A DNA stretch of 64,000 nt from Eriocheir sinensis (lineage: Eukaryota > Arthropoda > Malacostraca > Decapoda > Varunidae). A program made the position numbers and the translations under genes. The notes below the pieces were generated by a model that saw only the letters and a list, made by a program, of their open reading frames with translations, searched no databases and was not told the DNA's origin. This document shows positions 57,726 through 64,000 of this stretch, in pieces. The stretch lies in contig NW_026110553.1 in NCBI RefSeq assembly GCF_024679095.1, positions 37,224 through 101,223 of the forward strand, given 5' to 3'. Numbering within the stretch: the stretch's first letter is position 1; every line of letters begins with the position of its first letter.

Positions 57726-58590
57726 AACTTTCCTGTTCCCTTCATTCTCCCCTTCTGTCTCTCCGTATATGACCACAGATATTTATTGCCCTAAAAGAGC
57801 ACCCCTGTTCCCTTCTACAATTCCCTTCCCCTCTCTCCGGCCATGTGACCACAGATGTGCGCCCACTAAACCAAACTTTCCAACTGTTCTCCTATAAATT
57901 TCCTCTCCCCCTTCTGTCTCTCTCTCAGCAATACAGATGTTGCGCCACTAAACAAACTTTCCTGTTCCTTCTGTAATTCTTTCCTTCTGTCTCGGCATGT
58001 GATACAGATGTTGCGCCCTAAACCAAAACACCAACTGTTCCTTCTCCTGTTCTCCCCTTCCTGTCTCTCTCCAGCATATATTACAGATGTTGCCACCCTA
58101 AATAAACTTTCCCTGTTCCATATCCTGTAATTCTCCCCTTTTGTCTCGGCATATGACCACAGATATTTGCTTATCCCACCGACCAAACTTTCCAGCGTTC
58201 CTTCCTGAATTCCTTCCTTCTACTGTCTCCTCTCAGCATATGACCACAGATGTTGCGCCACCTAAACAAAAAGAAGGCTTTCCCTCTTGCCTTCTATGAT
58301 TCCTTCTACCTGTCTCTCTCCCAAACCATATGACCTAGCATACTAAACCGACTTTCCAACTGTTCCCTTCTCCTAAATTCTTCCTGTCTCTCTCGGCATG
58401 ATACAGATGTTCTTGCCACCTAAACAAGGCTTTCCAGCTGTTTCCCTTCTCCCTACTTCTCCCTTCCCTTTGTCTCTCTCTGACAATACAGATGTTTGCT
58501 ATTTCCTAATTCCCTTCCATAATTCTTTTCTGTCTCTGGCATATGACCTGTGATGTACTGCCCACTAAAACTTTCCTTGCTTCTGTATAA
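57726..58590 (+). repeat. Tandem array derived from the SINE-A tail (~70-85-bp units)
   Basis: About eleven degraded units each carry a 'ctgttcccttctcctataat'-like phrase, 'cttctgtctctctcggcata', 'gaccacagatgttgcgcc' and 'actaaaccaaactttccaac'. This is the 3' end of SINE-A repeated in tandem, with numerous small deletions. Confidence 0.8.
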
Positions 58591-59290
58591 TACTGTAATC
58601 TTCCGACTATCAGTTTTCATTTCGGTCTCTGAGCGTAATTTACCTATTCCTTATGCCATACCGTTATGAATCAAGATGATACTGAAAACACTTTATAATT
58701 TTTACATTTGGAATACTGAACCAATCTCTTTGAGCTAACATCCATTTAAAACTACCAAGACTTACATATTGCTCTTCTTCACTGTCAATGAACAATGTTA
58801 CATACACAAGCTCTCTAAAATAAAAGGGCACATAAACCCTCAAAAAACTACGTATACGTACTAAACACTGCCTTTCTAAGAAATTTGTTACGTTTACGCA
58901 TGCTAAACACTATTTTAATTAGAATCACTTGCCAGTCCTCCTGCAGGGTTAAGTCGCTAAAATGGTATGAATGCCACTCACACTGCTGGGCTGCCTGTTT
59001 AATCCTCCCCTGGCTTGTGAGACATTAGGGCTCCTCAGCAAGTGCTTCCACTAAAAATCCCTCTTGTTTTCTCCCTCTCAACCTTGGCTACTCCCTCTCC
59101 GTTCCATCCTTCTTGCCTCTTAACCTCTTATTTTGGCAGCGTGGGGTCAAAACCTTTATGCGTCATATCCTTTCAGCCTTTGACAAACTTCTCCACGGTC
59201 AATCACCACAAAACAAACAATGTAACAAATTATGTATCTGAATATCGAATAATTTGACTGTACCAATGGTCTATTAAATACCCAATTTAT
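58591..59290. other. Unassigned
   Basis: AT-rich, no dispersed repeat or gene recognised; the 71-residue plus ORF at 59,042-59,257 has no motif. Confidence 0.45.
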
Positions 59291-60990
59291 ATTTCACTCA
59301 CTAATTTCTACCAACCAACCAGGGAGGGTGGCGGCGATGGAAGTTGTGATATCCTCCTCTAGTTGATGAGAAGTATAGTGTTGTACACATGAGAAAGAGG
59401 TTCTCGGCTGGTGGCGGTGGGGAGGTGGTGGTGTGGAGTGAGGGTGAGGAGGTGAGGGTGGGGTGGTGACATGTGGATGAAGAGGCATGGAGATGGGAGG
59501 AGGCTGAATGTGAGGAAGGTGGTGTGGTGATGGATGAGAATGGGAGAGGAGGGCTGAATATGTGAGGAGAAGGTGGGTGGTATTGATGGATGAAGGCGGG
59601 AGATGGAGGAGAGGCTGGATGTGTGAAGGAGAGGTGGTGTTGGTGTGAGGGTGGCAGGGTGATGGATGAAGGGGCGCAGGAGGAGGGCTGGGAATGTGAG
59701 GAGAGGTGGTGGGGGTGGTGGACAGGATAGATGTGAAGGAGGTGGTGTGAGGGTGTGGATGAAGGGAGGGGCTGTGAGGGTGGTGGGGGTTGTGGTGGAT
59801 GAAGGGGCGCGGGGAGGTGGAGGAGGGCTGGGCCAGGAGGGCAGGTGTGAGGTGGTGACGGATGAAGGGCACCAGGAGGTGGAGGAGGCTGAATGTGAAG
59901 GAAAGGAAGGTGGGTGTGCCAGGGGTGGTGATGGTGACGGATGAAGGCGCAGGATGGAGGGAGGGGCGGCTGAATGTGAAGGAGGTGAGGGTGGTGGTGA
60001 CGGATGAGGGGCGCCTTGGGAGATGGAGGGGGCCCAGATGTGAAGAAGAAGGTGGTGGTGAGGTGGGGTGATGGTGACGGATGAAGGGAGGCGTGGGAGG
60101 AGGGGGCTATGTGAAGAGGAGGTGAGGGTGATGGTGACCAGAAGGGGCGCGAGAGAGAGATGGAGGAGGGAGGCTGAATGTGAAGGAAAAGTGGTGGTGA
60201 GGGTGATGGTGACGGAAGGGGCGCAGGAGATGGAGGAGGGGCGAATGAAAGGTGGGTGGTGAGGTGTTTGACGGATGAAGAGGCGCTTGGGAGATGGAGG
60301 GCTGAATGTGAAGGTGGTGGTGAGGTGAGGGTGGTGGTGACGGATGAAGGGCTGGGAGATGGAGGAGGGGCTGAATGTGAGGAGAGAGGTGGGGTGATGT
60401 GACAGAGGGGCGCAGGAGATGGAGGAGGAGGTGGGGTGGGGTGGGAGATGGAGGAGGCTGAAGGTGGTGTGGGGTGGGGTGGAGGGGTGGTGGATGGGGG
60501 CTGGGTGGGGGGATGAAGGGCGTGGGAGATGGAGGAGATGAAAGAGTGGGGTAGTGGTAGAACTGGATATGTGAAGGAGAGGTGGGGGTGATGGTGACCG
60601 GATGAAGGGCGTGGGAGATGGAGGGCTGAATGGAAGAGAAGGTGGGGTGGTGTGTGTGTGGATGAAGGGGCGTGAGATGTGAAGGAGAGGTGGGGAGGGT
60701 GGTGACGGATGAAGGGGCGTGGGGAGGGCTGAAGGTGGGGTGTGGAGGTGGATGGAAGGGGAGATGGAGAGGAGGTGGTGCTGGTGGTGGTGGGGGAGGG
60801 AGGTGGTGGTGGCAACGATGGGTGATTGTGCCAGGGAGTGAAGGGAGGCTACGAAAGCAAGGTTGAATAGGGTGAAAGAAGATAGTGTGTGTGGCAGATG
60901 TGTGTGGTGTGGATGTGGAAGGTGTGGTGTGGTGAAAGAAGTTTTGTGTGGGGTGAAGAGGGGTGAAGCGGATGTATGGGGTGATGGATC
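59291..60990 (+). repeat. Purine/GT-rich minisatellite, ~70-80-bp degenerate units
   Basis: Units of the form 'gtggtgacggatgaaggggc', 'gggagatggaggagggctga' and 'atgtgaaggagaggtggtgg' repeat more than 18 times with strong length drift. The minus strand is open in three frames at once (557, 504 and 192 residues, Pro/Ser/His-rich), which is what a T-poor repeat gives by chance. No signal peptide, domain or conserved end is seen. Confidence 0.85.
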
Positions 60991-61687
60991 ACACATCTCT
61001 GAGTCTTTGCCACGTGACGGCAGCTCGGACACAATAGAAAAAAAAGATTAACAGAGACATCGATTTTCTATAAATTTTTCATCTACATCTATCAGGGACA
61101 GACTACGAAAATAAAAGCGTACTTACAGTGTGACTTTATCTCATATCAAATTATAGACAAAAGTAGTGGTCTTAAGTGGAGCAGAAACAGATGAAAGGTT
61201 AGAGAGGGGCAGAAGTGAGGCCGGGGCAACATGATAGGTGATCAGTACTACAGCGGCAACTCAGTGAGCAGAAATACCACTCATAGTAACCTCTTTTCCC
61301 TCACTTTATTTGTTGTTCTGTAGCGCGACAAAAGATTATTTGACCAATCAGTAGTAACGTCACCCAAAGATCAATATGAGTACGTAAGTACTTCATGTAC
61401 TCTGACATAAGAATAATGTGGGAGGTACATACCGTAGCATATCCGGCAACATTTTGAAAGTCTGGAATTGCCATATCGGGAAGAAATAAATACACTGACT
61501 CAAGCGACCATGGCGCGGTATGCGTCCTTTCGGATAACTCTTCTACGAGAGACAAATGGCGTATACTCGTCCCGTGCTGAAAGGATTGGTACAATGAAGA
61601 TGTGTGGTAGATAATGCCCGACTCACCGCTTAATTACTGATATTGGATGTTACACGGTTTACAGTCTTCACCTAGCGAGGGTGATAT
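60991..61687. other. Unassigned
   Basis: No gene recognised; the minus ORF 61,301-61,594 (97 residues) lacks any motif I know. Confidence 0.4.
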
Positions 61688-62043
61688 TTTTTTTTTTTTA
61701 CGTGGCTGTACTGTGTATCTTCCTATGGGTAGAGGCCGATATGAATGGTCAGCTGAAGCACTTCTGCCAGTGGGCCTGATAGTTTGGCCCATTCATGAAG
61801 CGAGTGTTTATAGTGGCGGCATAACCATCTTGCATTGTATACTGCCCCGGAACTCGTTCTTGATTCGCTTGGACGGCTTCCTCTAGAGTCCGGGTTGATG
61901 GGTGGTCTTCAGGACAGCATGTGGGTAGTTTTAAGCCACTCGGCGGTGGCTGAAAAATCCGAGTGGTAGCGTGGGGATTCGAACCCGCGTCGTCCATCAC
62001 GCGGTGAATGTGGGCCCAGTACTCTACCAATTCGGCCACCGCC
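61688..62043 (-). mobile_element. SINE-B, tRNA-derived, full length with A tail
   Basis: On the minus strand the head reads 'ggcggtggccgaattggtag' (A box) and GGTTCGAATCCCC (B box) at ~61,975-62,043. The body has 'cctgaagaccacccatcaac' and 'gccactataaacactcgctt', and a poly(A) of about 14 (T run at 61,687-61,700 on +). Transcription by polymerase III from the internal boxes is expected for the family. Confidence 0.85.
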
Positions 62044-62303
62044 TACCACAAACGTGGCACGAAAAACAGTTCACTGGTGCTCACATGGGCATAAACAATC
62101 TTCTTACATTCTCCTATATCCTTAGTAAAATATAGCCTAACCGGCAGACAAAGGGGACGAACCAGGTGGTTACATCCTCGTTAAAGAGAAATACTGCACA
62201 GCCCTGCTACTCCGTGGACTAAACACCCTATGTAGTCAATACGTGTATCATACCGAACACACCCGAGACACACGTGACAGACCCTTTATCTCCACTCACT
62301 TCC

Positions 62304-62690
62304 CTGTCCGGGGGAAGAGCCAAGGCGTGTCTGTTAGTGTTTGCACCGCACAAATACAATAATGAGAAAATATATCTATAATATGAACAGGAATTACTTC
62401 ACCTCAGAGCGACGCACCTGTCCGGGGGAAGAGCCAAGGCGTGTCTGTTGGTGTTTGCACCGCACAAATACAATAATGAGAAAATATATCTATAATATGA
62501 ACAGGAATTACTTCACCTCAGAGAGACGCACCTGTCCGGGGGAAGAGCCAAGGCATGTCTGTTAGTGTTTGCACCGCACAAATACAATAATGAGAAAATA
62601 TATCTATAATATGAACAGGAATTACTTCACCTCAGAGCGACGCACCTGTCCGGGGGAAGAGCCAAGGCGTGTCTGTTGGTGTTTGCTGGG
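62304..62690 (+). repeat. 114-bp tandem repeat, ~3.4 copies
   Basis: The phrase 'ctgtccgggggaagagccaa' starts at 62,304, 62,418, 62,532 and 62,646, an exact 114-bp period. The unit is 38 codons and stays open in one frame. Copies differ at only a few bases. Nothing is recognised at 62,044-62,303 or 62,691-63,065. Confidence 0.92.
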
Positions 62691-63065
62691 TGGGGCTCCC
62701 TACACAGCCGCTGCCCGCGGTTCACATCCCTCCCCAGATTTAATTTGAACCCTGATTTGTTCAACCTTGCAACAACCGTCTACGGTACTTTACTCGTCGC
62801 ATGATATTGGTATAATGGTTCCCCTGAATAGCAAGGTGAAAAATTCTAACTAGAAGCTACTATCTTGTATTAAAATTATGCCCATTATCTCGTATGGAGC
62901 CGATCACCTACTTTCTGCAGGCGTCAACATGTATGTCTGTCTGTCTGTCCGTCTGTCTCGGGGGTGTGAGCATCACGCAATAATAATTCAATGTTACTAA
63001 TAATTCTTACATTAACTTAAATGTTACTTACATTAACTTAACATTACTTACCCATACTTAATACT

Positions 63066-64000
63066 ACGTCCCGGCACTACAATATGACCACAGATGTTCC
63101 CTTCTCCTATAATTCCTTCCCCTTCTGTCTCTCTCCAGCATATGACCACAGATGTTCCCTTCTCCTATAATTCCTTCCCCTTCTGTCTCTCTCCGGCATA
63201 TGACCACAGATGTTCCCTTCTATAATTCCTTCCCCTTCTGTCTCTCTCCGGCATATGACCACAGATGTTCCCTTCTCCTATAATTCCTTCCCCTTCTGTC
63301 TCTCTCCGGCATATGACCACAGATGTTCCCTTCTCCTATAATTCCTTCCCCTCCTGTCTCTCTCCGGCATATGACCACAGATGTTCCCTTCTCCTATAAT
63401 TCCTTCCCCTCCTGTCTCTTGCTGGCATATGACCACAGATGTTCCCTTCTATAATTCCTTCCCCTTCTGTCTCTCTCCGGCATATGACCACAGATGTTCC
63501 CTTCTCCTATAATTCCTTCCCCTCCTGTCTCTCTCCAGCATATGACCACAGATGTTCCCTTCTATAATTCCTTCCCCTTCTGTCTCTCTCCGGCATATGA
63601 CCACAGATGTTCCCTTCTCCTATAATTCCTTCCCCTCCTGTCTCTCTCCAGCATATGACCACAGATGTTCCCTTCTCCTATAATTCCTTCCCCTTCTGTC
63701 TCTCTCCGGCATATGACCACAGATGTTCCCTTCTCCTATAATTCCTTCCCCTTCTGTCTCTCTCCGGCATATGACCACAGATGTTCCCTTCTCCTATAAT
63801 TCCTTCCCCTCCTGTCTCTCTCCAGCATATGACCACAGATGTTCCCTTCTCCTATAATTCCTTCCCCTCCTGTCTCTCTCCGGCATATGACCACAGATGT
63901 TCCCTTCTCCTATAATTCCTTCCCCTTCTGTCTCTCTCCGGCATATGACCACAGATGTTCCCTTCTCCTATAATTCCTTCCCCTCCTGTCTCTCTCTGGC
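63066..64000 (+). repeat. 58/54-bp minisatellite derived from the SINE-A tail, running off the window
   Basis: The unit 'tcccttctcctataattcct' + 'tccccttctgtctctctccg' + 'gcatatgaccacagatgt' (58 bp) repeats about 16 times; a 54-bp form lacks CTCC. Cleanly matching sequence is found once in each SINE-A copy, at 43,140-43,210 for example. Variant positions (cttctg/ctcctg; ccggc/ccagc/ctggc) are mixed along the array. Confidence 0.93.

Noticed and set aside
59301..61032. Minus-strand ORFs of 504 and 557 residues, Pro/Ser/His-rich
   Set aside because: Several overlapping frames are open at once over a purine-rich minisatellite; there are no domains, and the frames follow the repeat unit. Chance ORFs are the better explanation.
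61970..62043. Possible minus-strand tRNA gene
   Set aside because: The A and B boxes are present but belong to the SINE-B head, followed by the shared SINE body and poly(A).

Overview
The window is eukaryotic, repeat-dominated DNA with no convincing host protein-coding gene. The most likely source is an arthropod, and a decapod crustacean is my best guess. The reasons are the very dense long microsatellites (GT, CT, TTA, CTA, TA), interstitial TTAGG-like arrays, CR1-type non-LTR elements, a Polinton/Maverick-type element carrying protein-primed DNA polymerase B, a Tc1 element, tRNA-derived SINEs, and the absence of compact operons. The species assignment is inference; the repeat content is read directly.

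Layout. 0-6.7 kb: dispersed and tandem repeats, including a piggyBac-like MITE, 24-bp and ~170-bp tandem arrays, and GT/AG/CA microsatellites. 6.7-12.1 kb: a CR1 non-LTR fragment split by a complete Ty3/gypsy-like LTR retrotransposon on the minus strand (LTRs 7153-7689 and 11358-11858, target duplication GGGAG). 12.1-13.2 kb: the endonuclease part of a second, decayed non-LTR element. 13,639-26,706: a 13.07-kb Polinton-like element bounded by the 6-bp duplication TGTGTA. Almost all of it is palindromic: two arms of about 6.25 kb, each with subterminal GT-containing repeat arrays, a captured CR1 fragment and a DNA polymerase B copy, around a ~540-bp unique centre that holds an adenain-like protease remnant. 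27.4-28.9 kb: a degenerate ~155-bp repeat field that may be distantly related to the subterminal repeats of that element. 29.5-32.8 kb: minisatellites and microsatellites plus TTAGG-like arrays. 32.9-45.2 kb: MITEs, SINEs, a 65-bp minisatellite, a dispersed TCAGCAT motif field around a (CTA)n tract, and a foldback pair. 45,247-46,652: a Tc1 element with TIRs and TA flanks but a frameshifted transposase. 47.6-49.6 kb: an array of a ~165-bp satellite. 51-64 kb: SSRs, SINEs, a PIF/Harbinger fragment, decayed MITEs, a purine/GT-rich minisatellite with spurious proline-rich ORFs, and two arrays of a short unit derived from a SINE tail.

The elements interact as layers of insertion and amplification rather than as a gene network. 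An LTR element sits inside a CR1 copy. CR1 sequence was captured by the Polinton before its arms were duplicated. A SINE piece is nested in a MITE. SINE-tail and MITE-internal sequences have grown into tandem arrays. The most notable object is the palindromic Polinton derivative. It looks like a hairpin or 'snap-back' defective form of a protein-primed element that nevertheless integrated with a correct 6-bp target duplication.
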